From: Reticulitermes lucifugus
Taxonomy: Eukaryota > Arthropoda > Insecta > Blattodea > Rhinotermitidae
Length of the DNA: 26,258 nucleotides
NCBI GenBank assembly: GCA_026260175.1
Contig: JAKCWW010002503.1
Location: 30,027 to 56,284, forward strand
Direction: 5' to 3'
Below are positions 9,475 through 18,995 of the stretch, one piece after another. Position 1 is the stretch's first letter; each line of letters opens with the position of its first letter. Both the position numbers and the translations under genes were made by a program. The notes under the pieces were generated by a model. That model saw nothing but the letters and a program-made list of their open reading frames with translations, searched no databases and had not been told where the DNA came from.

Positions 9475-9690
9475 CATTTGGCCACCTGATGGGATGCCGA
9501 TTGTGTTGGTGGCGTTCCTTGGATAAGCTTCTTGTTATCCTTGAGTCCTCGCTGGTAAAGCAGGTAGTGTCTTGCGTGGTGTGAGGTTTTCACAGCTTTG
9601 TCGATGAAGGCTAAAGTCTTCTGTGCTGTGACGCCTTGTCGATTGGTAATAGTTACCGACGTTCCAGAGGGGCGTTTTGCCTCCAAAAAG
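9475..9690 (-). repeat. Hammerhead-like dispersed repeat, copy 3 (left arm of a head-to-head pair)
   Basis: On the minus strand the order is GGAACGTCGGTAAC (9666-9653), 'taccaatcgacaaggcg', 'cacagcacagaagactttag' and 'ccttcatcgacaaagc', continuing to about 9475. The ribozyme-like core is decayed: GAAAC reads GGAAC and no CTGAAGA is visible upstream, though GGC/GCC words remain where stem II would be. A second copy in the opposite direction starts at 9733, so the two diverge from a shared centre. Confidence 0.6.
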
Positions 9691-9720
9691 AATTGGACAT
9701 TGTGTAGCTGAGTTTCGATG

Positions 9721-9800
9721 CAGTAAAATCATTCGAAACGTCGATAAGTAATTACTAATCGACACCCCGCCATATCCCAGAAGACTTTAATCTTCATGTA
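9721..9800 (+). repeat. Hammerhead-like dispersed repeat, copy 4 (right arm of the pair)
   Basis: The plus strand reads TCGAAACGTCGATAAG (9733-9748), 'taattactaatcgacacc', 'catatcccagaagactttaa' and 'tcttcatg'. This is the same order as the minus-strand copy ending at 9666. A CTGA occurs upstream at 9709-9712 but the rest of the core is not intact. The two arms form a diverged inverted repeat with a spacer of about 65 bases. Confidence 0.6.
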
Positions 9801-10850
9801 GTGTTTTGTTCGTGTTCCTGTTCATAGATAGGTGTGAGGTGCATGCATAGGCTGAGTAAAGTATTCGTGATGTTTAAGTACATTAATTATCTTGTGTTGT
9901 GTTTGGTTGCGGCGTTTTTAACTTGGAACTTAAGAACCGGACGTCTTCTGCCTTTTAATGCCCTTGGTACACATTGAAGGGACTACAACATAATCCATCG
10001 GCTGAGGTCTCTGGCAACCAGAATCTTTAATTTGCCGCATTACGCCTGAATAACTCGTAAGATGAACCAAAATCATGTCACAGTACACTGTACTCGTATG
10101 ACACGTCTTGTTCTGTAGGCTACCTTTCAGATACCGAACACACGATTAAACTGGCAGGATCGTCATAACATAACACTTGATCGTTCTGATTCCCTGCTGC
10201 AAGAATATACACGGCCATCATTGGCAAAGGAATTAAAGGTGATCCCTCAAAGAGATGGAAAGATCAGTTCTTGGATTAGAGTTGCCCATCGTAAAAAATA
10301 ACGGTACATGATTGAACATAATTTCCTAATTTCCACCGCTCTTTAATTATGAAGACAGCTAATGCCATTTTACAATACAGCTATTAATATGAGGTTTATC
10401 GTGGTTTTAAATCCGCAAGAAGGAAGTAGTTCTGTAAAATACAGGGCGTACTTTTTCTTGTTCATTGATTGTCTTTCATAGTCGAAGCAGAGACAACACG
10501 GAAAGTTCCGTCCGAAAACAAGAGTGCGTAGCAAACGTTTCGCCAGAAAACGAGAGTGCTTACCTTAATACCACTTGCGAAAAATTGCGTGAGCTATGTA
10601 TAAGCCAATTGTAATTGGCCTGAAGGGGGCTGTGAATGTATTACAGTGCTATATGAAATGCAAGGAATCTATGTAGCGTACAAAACCGAGTTGACGGACA
10701 AACAGGTGAGGGTGAAACAGAAGTACGCGCTCTGATGAACGTGCGCTCCTAATATTCGTATTGAACTGATTTGTCACTAGGGTATCCTAAACGCTTGATT
10801 ACAAACCAGCATAAATTTACAGCGTGTTTAGAACTGGTACTGCAAACCAA
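9801..10850. other. Unassigned, probably intronic
   Basis: No gene or element recognised. A short imperfect duplication is visible: 'cgaaaacaagagtgcgta' (about 10512-10529) and 'agaaaacgagagtgctta' (about 10545-10562), 33 bases apart. Confidence 0.4.
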
Positions 10851-10926
10851 CACACATACATACATATACATACATAACATATACATAACTTACATACGTA
10901 CATAGATACATACATACTAGTACATA
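10851..10926 (+). repeat. (CATA)n-type microsatellite, imperfect
   Basis: Repeats of cata and taca over about 75 bases, interrupted by cttac, gta and gata variants. Confidence 0.9.
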
Positions 10927-11914
10927 ATTGTAAGTTGTGTGAAGATGATGAGATTTGTTGCGTGATGTGGTGCCTGATTTATATGCAAATGCCCATGTTT
11001 CCTGTGTTATGTCAAATAGTTTCGGATATAGAGTCGATATTTCACTACTTCACCTATTGATCCGCCAGCTGTTAAGCGGTTGATGAAGCGTCAACGGATG
11101 TGTCATAACAAACCGGATTCGTTACTGCGCAAGAGGGGAATTTTCAGCAATTAGTTGCATTTCTGAGTCCCTACTGATACAGTGATGCCTCGTACAACGC
11201 CGGGATGATAACGGATTGTTGAAAAAAGTATGGGTAAATAAACACGGACGCTTACGGGCCCCCCGATTGCTTAAAATACTTGCATTTCTGGACTTCAAAC
11301 CTTCACACAATGCTTGGGTAGTTGTGGCCGCCGTCTTCCGCGGTCGATGAGTAACTACCGGTGTATTTAAATTTTTCAGCTTTCGGAAAATATTTTTTTA
11401 TATACTTAATTATTTTCGCCGTGTATAGATGAAATAACGCCGGGCAAAATCGCACTGGGCGAGGGGTTTCTCTACTCTCATTTTTACGGGATTGAAAACA
11501 CGCGTAAAAAGTTGTGCGCTATGCCTGTGCAATTACTAAATTTAATGTGTCTTGTGGTAATGCGAAGGCTGGACAGTAGGCTGCCTTTGATTTTTAGCTG
11601 ACATACTGAATATCTGAGAAGTATTTTATTCATACTAAACTACTGGGCTGTTTCAATGTATTCGGACTTCTTCTCAAGAATTTTCGCTCAAGAAAATGTG
11701 ACAGTTTTTCGTCCAGCGACTTGCTAAGAGGCGCTAATCCAAACTGGCTATGCTCGCTGTTTAATTGCCTTAAATTTATTGGAGAAGTTGAAGACTTGTA
11801 ATAATGTAATTGAGCATTATTATCGAGGTAGAGAGCTCTTAAATGACAGTGGTTTTATATTTAACATGCGTAGTTAATTAAGTGAAGTATTTGTAAGAAG
11901 TTTTATCTTTTCTC
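10927..11914. other. Unassigned, probably intronic
   Basis: No supported gene or element. The minus frame at 11122-11310 has no domain. Confidence 0.4.
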
Positions 11915-12180
11915 AAGCCGTAAGGTCGCGGGTTCGATTCCCGATGATGTGATTGGAATTTTTCGTTGACATAATCCTTCCGGTCGCACTATGGCCCTGG
12001 GTTCGACTCAGCCTGTGACAGAAATGAGTACCAGGAATATTTCCTGGGGGGTAAAGGCGACCGGTGCGTATGGCTGACAACCTCACCACCTTCATGTGCC
12101 GATTGTCTAGAAATCTGGGAGCCTAAAGCTCCTGGAACCCTCAGGGCCTGTCTAGGCCTGTACAGGGATTGCTTTACCCT
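11915..12180 (+). mobile_element. tRNA-derived SINE, family B, copy 3 (head truncated)
   Basis: The tRNA-like head is cut or decayed to its last part, 'aagccgtaaggtcgcggg', followed by a perfect B box ggttcgattcc (11931-11941). The body matches the copy at 1551-1817 block by block: 'gcactatggccctgg', 'cagaaatgagtacc', 'tttcctggggggtaaaggcg' (12038-12057), 'accggtgcgt', 'ggctgaca', 'ttcatgtgccgattgtctag', 'ctcctggaaccc', 'gggattgctttaccc'. Minus-strand frames at 11913-12216 are the SINE read backwards. Confidence 0.88.
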
Positions 12181-12552
12181 TGTATTTTCTGATATTGTGA
12201 TGTATTTGGTTTTCATATCACGGTTTCATGTATTGCTACCGTAACACGTTAAATCACCATATTTATGCATGGTAAAATAATACTGTGATCAGATAGAAAG
12301 AGATGTGTATTTCATGCGTGAGTATTTTTCGTAGTTTATAATTACTCAGACAAAACTTCCATATGTAGGCCTAAATACGCGTATCGTAGCTGTGTGGTTG
12401 AATCGTTCATATTATAATGCAAATTTTATTGTTTATAATTGCACTGCAATATAAACAGTTCCTCAACATATCTATGATGCGTATATTTTACACTTTAATC
12501 TACGTTATGCATAAAGATTCGGTTTTTATCTCGCAGAGAATACAGTGTAGTT
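12181..12552. other. Unassigned, probably intronic
   Basis: AT-rich. The start of a 103-codon plus frame (12417-12728) lies here; only its second half resembles a known dispersed sequence. Confidence 0.4.
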
Positions 12553-12665
12553 TCATTAGAAAGACCAATCAGTTCATGCTGTATAGGGAACACATCGATG
12601 TTTGTTATGAGAATTATACGACACTCACACATACACTATGTGGGCAGAAAGTAGAGGCTTTTAGG
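12553..12665 (+). repeat. Possible dispersed transcribed repeat, 5' piece
   Basis: The plus frame reads IRKTNQFMLYREHIDV then CYENYTTLTHTLCGQKVE. From memory, a string of the type NQFMLYREIIAVC...HTLCGQN occurs in many unrelated insect 'hypothetical proteins' that are really dispersed repeats. This is recall, not a search. A possible continuation (KPGCTYANKWALKD) appears about 830 bases downstream, beyond the tandem array. Confidence 0.35.
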
Positions 12666-12814
12666 CGTTCTTTGCGACGTAAAAGAGAAGGCTTATATGG
12701 AGAACACGCCCGTCTCTCTGTGGCTTAGTATCAGCGATTGAAACGTTTGTCGGATGTTTGTGAATTTCAGTATAGACGTTCTTTACAGAATGTTGTGACC
12801 AAGCAATTTTTCGT

Positions 12815-13377
12815 GAAAATTATCACAGTGACAGTCATACTGCACGTAAGGGCGTAAATCAATTTATGCCCATAATATTCACATGTATTGACCGATTTGG
12901 GTGCAATTTGGTGTGGAAGATCTTAACGCACGACGTTTGGTAATTACGAGTTTCCTGAAAATCGGTGCAGTGAAAGCTGTACTTCGTTTAAGGGCGTACA
13001 CGACATTTTGCCCGGACTTTGTACTTTATTTTTCCGATGGGGATAAAATTAAGGACGAAAGATCTCGATGCAGTGCAGTTTAGTAGTCGTGAGTTTTGTG
13101 ACACACGGTATCGTGAAAGTCAAATCTATTCTTAGGGACGTAAATCAAATTTTTCCCGTATTTTATACACGAGATGTACACAAAATGCTATTAAGTGCTT
13201 TTGAAATTGGTAAAAATCGCCGCATTTAAAGCCGTACTGTACGTGGGCGTAAGTGCATACATGTGCATAGTTTCCTCATTAATTTTCCGACCTGGATGAT
13301 CTGAAGAGAATGCGGTTGAGCATTTGTGAGTTCTGGGAAATCGGCGCAGGAAGGCTGTAATTTTGTTATGGGCGTTA
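12815..13377 (+). repeat. Diverged tandem array, five units of about 110-143 bp
   Basis: Five related cores occur in direct orientation. Each has an 'aaatcgg-gcag-gaaagc-gtact' part followed by 'gggcgtaa'. The 'ggcgta' element falls near 12850, 12993, 13136 (as ggacgta), 13246 and 13371 (as ggcgtta), so spacing is 142-143, 143, 110 and 125. Most units follow this with 'tttt-cccg-attt-ta'. The units have diverged strongly. No unit is open in one frame throughout; the small plus frame at 12901-13083 is part of the array. It looks like an old minisatellite or satellite fragment. Confidence 0.65.
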
Positions 13378-13484
13378 ATATAATTTTATTTACGCGTGTG
13401 CTGTGGAAATGTACGATATTTATAATGTGAGAACGCCTGATAAAGTCTGTGTACTGCATCAAGGAGTACACCATTGATAATCTT

Positions 13485-13545
13485 GTTAGTGCAAAACCTG
13501 GCTGTACATATGCTAACAAATGGGCTTTAAAGGATGAATTATGTT
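13485..13545 (+). repeat. Possible dispersed repeat, 3' piece
   Basis: The plus frame reads NLVSAKPGCTYANKWALKD. From memory this resembles the end (KPGGTYSNHWALKG-like) of the repeat-derived sequence whose first part appears at 12553-12665. If so, the repeat is split by the tandem array. Low certainty. Confidence 0.3.
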
Positions 13546-13699
13546 GTAATCTACTACATAATAGGTCAGTACGCAGAGACGCTTTATGTGGGTATCTTTT
13601 GAACGGCGTTCAGCTATTTGTTGAATTTTACGGTGTTGTTAAAAAAGCAGTCGCGGAAGATAATGAATACTCGTGGATGTTACCCTGTGTTCACTGGTA

Positions 13700-13760
13700 A
13701 ACGATTACCGACGTTTCGGAGGATAGTCATGACCTCTTCTTCAGGGTCAAACAGTCCAAG
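13700..13760 (-). ncRNA. Hammerhead-ribozyme-like motif, copy 5, core residues intact
   Basis: On the minus strand: CTGAAGA (13744-13738), a GAGG/CCTC stem with a 10-base loop containing tcatga (13736-13719), then GAAACGTCGGTAA (13717-13705). CTGANGA and GAAA are the invariant hammerhead core. A15.1-C15.2 could pair with G16.2-U16.1 across a GTCG loop, leaving A as the cleavage-site residue, a minimal stem III as in retroelement hammerheads. Against activity, the bases flanking stem II (A13737 and C13718) do not pair and no convincing stem I was found. It is a related motif; catalysis is unproven. Confidence 0.45.
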
Positions 13761-15788
13761 AAGATTCGACATGGTGTGGTCTAACAGCTCAGAAGACAAG
13801 TCTTCAGCAGCACAGCTGTGGGAGCCTCAAATCTCGCCAAACCGTTTGCCATCACAGTGGTCAAGATAAGCTGGGCCAAGAAGCACAGTCATTCCATGTG
13901 TGGCCCGTAAATGAGCCAAGAAATAAGTATAGAGAAAGGAAATAAATAACGGGCAGGGATTTTTTTTGACTAGCTGAGTGACTGTCAGCTTCTCACGAAA
14001 GAGTCTGCTTGGAGTTAGTCACGGAAAAAGTCGTAAGATATGAAAGGATGGAAGGAATGATGTCGCCCTTTTTTTGTGATAGTCGTTGTCTAGAGTTTGG
14101 ATACTGTAATGCAAAGTTTTGTTTGTATGAAATTATGAGCGCGTAATAATGTTAAAGATGTGAAGTTGTGGTAGAGTGTAGGATTTAGACTAGTAATCAG
14201 AATTATATGCGATATTGGTTTTAGGAAATAGCATGATGACAGGTAGAGTGTGAAAAAATTAGTATCTTCATGTCCAGCGACGGTATTTGCAGTTAAAGTA
14301 AGGGGGCTATCATAGGACCAAGCAAGATTAACGATGTTATGTATAGTGTTCAAAGTAGTTCTATTTTTCTCTTACACACCTAATTCAGTTTCCAGGAAAT
14401 CGAGATAATCGTAACTATTTTCTGGGCATTTAAGCTCATGCTTGTATTCATATACGCCTTTACGTTTACAGTTACAGATGCTCATGCCTGTTTACTGAAG
14501 GCCGCCTCGCACACAGCATTAGAGTGAATGTTCTAAATGAAATTGTAGAACATAATAAACTACAGCAATGACAACTATCTGAATTTTTATAAAATAAGGG
14601 TCAAATTTTTAGCTGTATGCGTGGATTGAATCTAGTGTGACTCAACAGTTGTCTACAGCAATTAAGTAAAACTACCTAAATTTTCGTCCAGAATGAATTC
14701 CGAATGTTGCAGTTCCCAACCTCTTTACTTAAGATGCCCAGTTTTATATGTCGTCCGAATTGTGGGAACGCAGCCTTTGATTCAATTTGTGGCCTGAGTG
14801 TCTGCCCGCGTTCTTATTTGGCGGCAGAGGCCTTGGATTGTCCGGTCCACCATCCAAGTAATGTCTCGGATTTATGAACAAGAATTTAGAATATGTTTAA
14901 GTGAAACATATTGGGCTGCAGCGCTAAATAAAATTAACTTTGTAATGATTGCATGATGTATGGTTTAGTTACGTTTAAATTCATGTGCTGTATATGACAC
15001 TGGTTATGGTGTACCACACTGATGTAAAACGGCTAGAGGTTGAACACAGAGGGACAAAGGGAAGAACGGTGCTGACGTAACGCTACGATAACTTACGCTG
15101 CGGGAAATCTATTTCGAGGCCCAACCGACACCGGTTATCGTACATGTTTCTTTTTCTAATCGTTGTAGCATCTTCAAAATGGACAGTACCTACTTCTCAT
15201 CCTTCCAGATTTGTCGTTTATTATTCCTAGTTATCATACGCGTTTTTAAATCTCAGCAACTGATGCGGGATTGTAAAGTTACCGAATAACTAATCATCGT
15301 GTGTAAGGGAAGTACTATCTCGTCGTAGCCTGATATGGAGGTGAGCGTAAATTTATCATTGTGCCTGAACATCAAACCATTATTACGTATGGCTGATCCG
15401 AAATAAGGATCGTCGCATTATTGCGTTTGGCATTACATGGAAGTGAATGCACAACTTCGCCCTTCGGTTTCCTTTATTCTCGATAACTATTAGATAGAGA
15501 CTCTGAAGATCTGGGATCCACCTATGTTCTTATCCATACTGTACAAGGCTGTCTTTCCGTGAGGTTGAAGCGGCCGGATCGTGAAGTTAGCCACTCGCTT
15601 CCATTTAATGCCGAAGTTAAAATGCGTAGTTTTATCTCCACTTATTTGCCTGTAATCTATTTCACGATACTGAAGGACAGGGACTTTATATCGTACGAGT
15701 AATATTATCGGAGACTGCATAGAGTTCGTTATAATGCTGAGGCTACACGTGTAAAGACAACCTCAACTCGCAAACCCGCTCTCACACG
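13761..15788. other. Unassigned, probably intronic
   Basis: About 2 kb without a supported gene. The part nearest the hammerhead-like motif (to about 13920) may belong to the same repeat. Minus frames at 14090-14353 and 15490-15720 have no domain. Confidence 0.4.
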
Positions 15789-15985
15789 TTAACCCTGTGT
15801 TAAAAATGTCAGCTGGATATGGTTCTCGCCTTTCGGTAGGATTTTGAAAACTCTTTTTAGAATGAGATATTTGACGTTCTCGCAGCAGTGTTGATGAGGA
15901 GCCCAGTCTTCTGGGGTATAACGCTGTGTGGATTTGTTTATAGGCACGACCGTTTCGGAGGAACTTACTTCCTCCATCTTCAGAC
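15789..15985 (-). repeat. Hammerhead-like dispersed repeat, copy 6, best-preserved core
   Basis: On the minus strand: CTGAAGA (15983-15977), an extra T, GGAGGAA (15975-15969), loop GTAAG, TTCCTCC (15963-15957), then GAAACGG (15956-15950). Stem II is a perfect 7-bp helix and both invariant core boxes are present. The extra base between CTGAAGA and stem II and the changed stem III (GAAACGGTCGTGCC) depart from the canonical fold. Downstream come 'taacgctgtgtgg' (on the plus strand), 'ccccagaagactgggctcc' and 'gcgagaacgtcaaatatctc'. The 62-codon minus frame (MEEVSSSETVVPINKSTQRY...) is of a kind I recall from many repeat-derived insect hypothetical proteins, and is not a gene. Confidence 0.6.
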
Positions 15986-16893
15986 TAGTACAATATTCTA
16001 CTCACGAACCTCAAACCAACAGACCCTACTAGACAAACTAACTTGGTGTTCATTATTTTTAAATATGCCACAGCTTTACTGAAATTCTACATCTTGAAAG
16101 AAATTGAGGTGGTTGTGTGTTATATGTTGGTGGGGGGATGGGAGGGGGATTTGGGGATTTATGGGCACATATAAAATCGGATAGCCATATACCGGCATAA
16201 AAGCACAGATACCTGCTCGGATCTTCGCTATATACTATTCGAGACAATATATATCTTCGATAGAGTGCATTATGTGATCCTTTAGTACTGCAGTCCCTAC
16301 AAGCAAATGCTGTATCTAGCTCTGGATTACTGAGCTGTTATCACGGGGAACTAAATCACAAATTTATAAACACTAATAACACCAGTGCCTTCATTTGTTG
16401 CTGTTACTGCGCTTTATATTTTATTCTTTTTAGGTAGGGATAAATCAAAAGTTCCAGTCGAGTAGTACTGTACTTTTGTGTACCTGGAAACGTAGATGGA
16501 ATGAAATATCCATAGTCATGCTGGTATAGAAGTCGTATACACTCAGTAATTGAAATACGCAATCTATATTGATCTTCAAAGGAAAATTTAGCTAGAATGT
16601 ATTGGTTTTCAGACCCTACAGTAACCATGCAATTTGTGGGACGTAATTTATTGTTTTTGCATCGCCAAACTGTGTGTGAAATTAACAGTGTTTCCATATT
16701 AAAATAAAATAAACCCATTGGTTTAGGAAATTGCATGGGTCTGTGTTGTGGGGTGTGGCATCATCGCATGACAGAAGGTTGATCGACATTTCACATTGTT
16801 AGAGTATGACAGGTCACCAAATGGTTGGAATGCATTATGGTGTTCGATTTCCATAAGATATTTTTAATCGCCATTACGTCAGACCTGTTCTTG
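15986..16893. other. Unassigned, probably intronic
   Basis: Contains a G-rich patch (16129-16158) and a 110-codon minus frame (16404-16736) with mixed composition and no domain I recognise. The latter is the longest unexplained frame in this region, but there is no supporting signal for a gene. Confidence 0.4.
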
Positions 16894-16960
16894 ATCCCAC
16901 CCAGTCTTCTGTGCCGTTAGTACCAAGGGCTCTATCCAGGGGATGCAGAAGTATCGGAGC
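16894..16960 (+). mobile_element. Possible family A SINE fragment
   Basis: 'cacccagtcttctgtgccgt' followed by 'tagtaccaaggg' resembles 'acccagccttctgtacaatg' and 'agtaccgggtc' in the copy at 18726-18995, and is followed by a loose 'ccagggg' equivalent. Only about 35 bases are convincing. Confidence 0.35.
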
Positions 16961-17269
16961 GCGAAACAACTTACCTCCTACAGGGCTTAAATGCCGACTG
17001 CTGTACTTTTAGATTGGCGTTTTTAACTGATGATGATTCTTAGAACGAAAACAGGAGCGAATCGTGTTCCGTTGGTGCTTGACATAGGACTCTAAAGCCT
17101 TCGTCCCACTTTCGTCCGTAATTATTACATTATTTATCTTTCGACACTGCTTAACTTTAGATTTTGGAAAGGCACTGTAAGACAACAAAAATAGGTAACT
17201 AATCAGACTGTAAAAGTCTTACCTGGTGCATAAAACATGACTTATCCTAGCATAATGCTCAGTTGGAAC
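16961..17269. other. Unassigned, probably intronic
   Basis: No feature recognised. Confidence 0.4.
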
Positions 17270-17665
17270 AGACCGAAAGGAATAATTCCTGGAAGTGAAT
17301 GGAAAGAAAGAGAAAAAGTAAAATAAAGAGCAATATTACGAGGAAGTGGGAAGAAATTAGGACGGAAGGAATAGAAATGCAGATGGGAAGAAAAACAGAA
17401 ACAAATAGGGCGAAATAAAAAGAAAGCTACATGGGAAAGAAAGGAAAGAAGACAAGAATAAAACACAAGAACGGGAATAACAGTGGGAAAGGCAAAAAAA
17501 GAAAGAAGAAAATTAATGAAAATGGAAAGAAAAGAAAGAAATACAAAAAAGATAATAAAATGGAAAGAAACAAAACAGTGGAAGGAACCATTATAAGAAA
17601 GAAGTGATAATGAGAAGTGAGAAAAAAGAGAGGAAGGAAGAAATAAGAAAAAAAAACGAAAGATA
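17270..17665 (+). repeat. Long polypurine tract (about 400 bp)
   Basis: Nearly 400 bases are dominated by A and G on the plus strand (gaaag, ggaaagaaa, aagaaag words) with rare pyrimidines. It is imperfect, not a clean microsatellite. Long purine-pyrimidine strand asymmetry can support triplex DNA where mirror-symmetric and can slow polymerases. Confidence 0.88.
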
Positions 17666-18277
17666 TATGTAGGAGTTTTCTGTCTTTCGGCTCAGGATGT
17701 CAGAGTCCTTCATGCCTAATTACATCAGTAAAAATGTAGGCTAACATTTCCATAACTCGACTGCCACTAAGTTCCCTCCTGCATAGTCAAATTTATGGTA
17801 CCACTTCATCACTTTTACTTTGCAGTAATGAATGACGTCAGTTTGAAATCAAGAGAATTTGTTGCGTTTATATAACAAGATGGAACTGATGTTTCCTGTC
17901 AGCTTCGGAATATAGCATCAGACTGAACACGAGGTGCGACAAGAAATTGATTGAGACAGATTTGCCGTCATCGATCATAACGTGGAACAGGTTCTTGCAC
18001 AGCAAAGTGTCGAGTAACTCAGACTTGCTACTAAAACTACACAAGATAAAGGCGTGTCTACAAGCTGTGCCCATTCCACTTCCATTCTGCAGTATTTGCA
18101 ATTCAATAAGCTTGGCTTGTACTGGTAGAAGCAAATTGTTTGTGTCGTACGTTCAAGCCAGTAGTAAGGATGATACACGGAATTGATTCTCTCAATTAAT
18201 TAGGTTAATAATTTATTATCTACGCCTAACTAAACTGTGCATTAGGCCTACATGTTAGTATTATTACATTTATATTT
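17666..18277. other. Unassigned, probably intronic
   Basis: Three overlapping frames on both strands (17868-18186) have no domain and shadow each other. No RNA gene or element seen. Confidence 0.4.
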
Positions 18278-18535
18278 ATCGGTTTGGCGTAGCGGTAATG
18301 GGTCAGATTCGCTTTTGAGCGATATGGTACGTGGTTTGAGTCCCATTCGAGTATTTGTTTTGATGACTCAAGTCTTTATGGGTTTCCACAGATTGATCAG
18401 ACATTTACCTGAATAAGAACTTTAAATTATTGAGGAACGCTATGTCTAACATCTCGATCCTTCCTACCGCATGCCATTCGATATTCAACGTAAAGTACCT
18501 GTACAGGAAACATACGGGTATTATCTGTTAAATCG
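18278..18535 (+). mobile_element. tRNA-derived SINE, family C
   Basis: A perfect A box tggcgtagcgg (18285-18295) and a near-perfect B box ggtttgagtcc (18333-18343) sit in a tRNA-like head. The tail begins 'cccattcgagtatttgttttgatgac' in two adjoining parts and 'gggtttccacag'. The 3' limit is uncertain; words such as 'ccgcatgccattcgat' and 'tgttaaatcggttaa' up to 18535 may belong to it. No second copy exists in the window, so the body rests on the Pol III boxes. Confidence 0.65.
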
Positions 18536-18725
18536 GTTAATGGTTACATTTTTGACATAAATTATTAAACACTAGCGTACACATGTACAAACATCTGCAC
18601 TGAATACTACAACAGTGTATTTTTTAAGTATCCTAGCAACATCGCTACAATAGGGCTTTGGTTGTTTCCCCGAGCGTGATAGGAATTTCCTGCACGGGTT
18701 TTCCCCGCATCCTAGCATAGACATT
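18536..18725. other. Spacer, possibly the tail of another element
   Basis: The last 75 bases hold 'tttccccgagcgtgatagga' and 'gggttttccccgcatcctag', related to 'gggtttcccccgaatgtgac' just after the next SINE. This suggests that SINE landed inside an older repeat. Confidence 0.35.
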
Positions 18726-18995
18726 GTGGGCCTGGATAGCTCAGTCGGTATAGCGACTCGCTACGAGCTGGACGGTCCGGGGATCGAATCCCAGTGAGGG
18801 CGAGATTTTCAGCACCCGTCCAGACCGGCTCTGCGGCCTACCCAGCCTTCTGTACAATGAGTACCGGGTCATTCGCGGGGGTAAAGCGGCCGGGGCGTGG
18901 CTTTGACCACCCACCCCCATCTAGCCCTGAGGTTAAAGAATGAGTAGAGCTATACCTCTACTCTCCCTCTGGGCCCTGTACGGCTTTTCACCGTG
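18726..18995 (+). mobile_element. tRNA-derived SINE, family A, copy with both Pol III boxes
   Basis: The head has A box tagctcagtcgg (18737-18748) and B box ggatcgaatcc (18781-18791, one change from consensus). The body follows: 'cccgtccagaccggctctg', 'cccagccttctgtacaatga', 'gtaccgggtcattcgcgggg', 'gtaaagcggccggggcgtgg' (18881-18900), 'gaccacccacccccatctag', 'tatacctctactctccctct'. The 3' end ('gggccctgtacggcttt') differs from the minus-strand copy at 23974-24264, so the tail is truncated or altered. Its downstream flank resembles its upstream flank (tttcccc words). Confidence 0.88.

Noticed and set aside
9165-9477. Three Phe/Leu/Ser-rich minus-strand frames as membrane proteins
   Set aside because: They are translations of the polypurine tract and the CA/CG repeat.
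14155-14190. TGTGAAGTTGTG as the missing 'C-E-V' half of the Beat Ig domain
   Set aside because: The frame has a stop just before the Cys and another shortly after, and no family residues around it.
16404-16736. 110-codon minus-strand frame as a gene or exon
   Set aside because: No domain, no recognisable family and no flanking splice or promoter evidence; such lengths occur by chance in 26 kb.
18731-18803. A functional tRNA gene
   Set aside because: A and B boxes are present, but the B box is altered, the anticodon arm cannot be drawn with confidence, and the segment continues into a SINE body.
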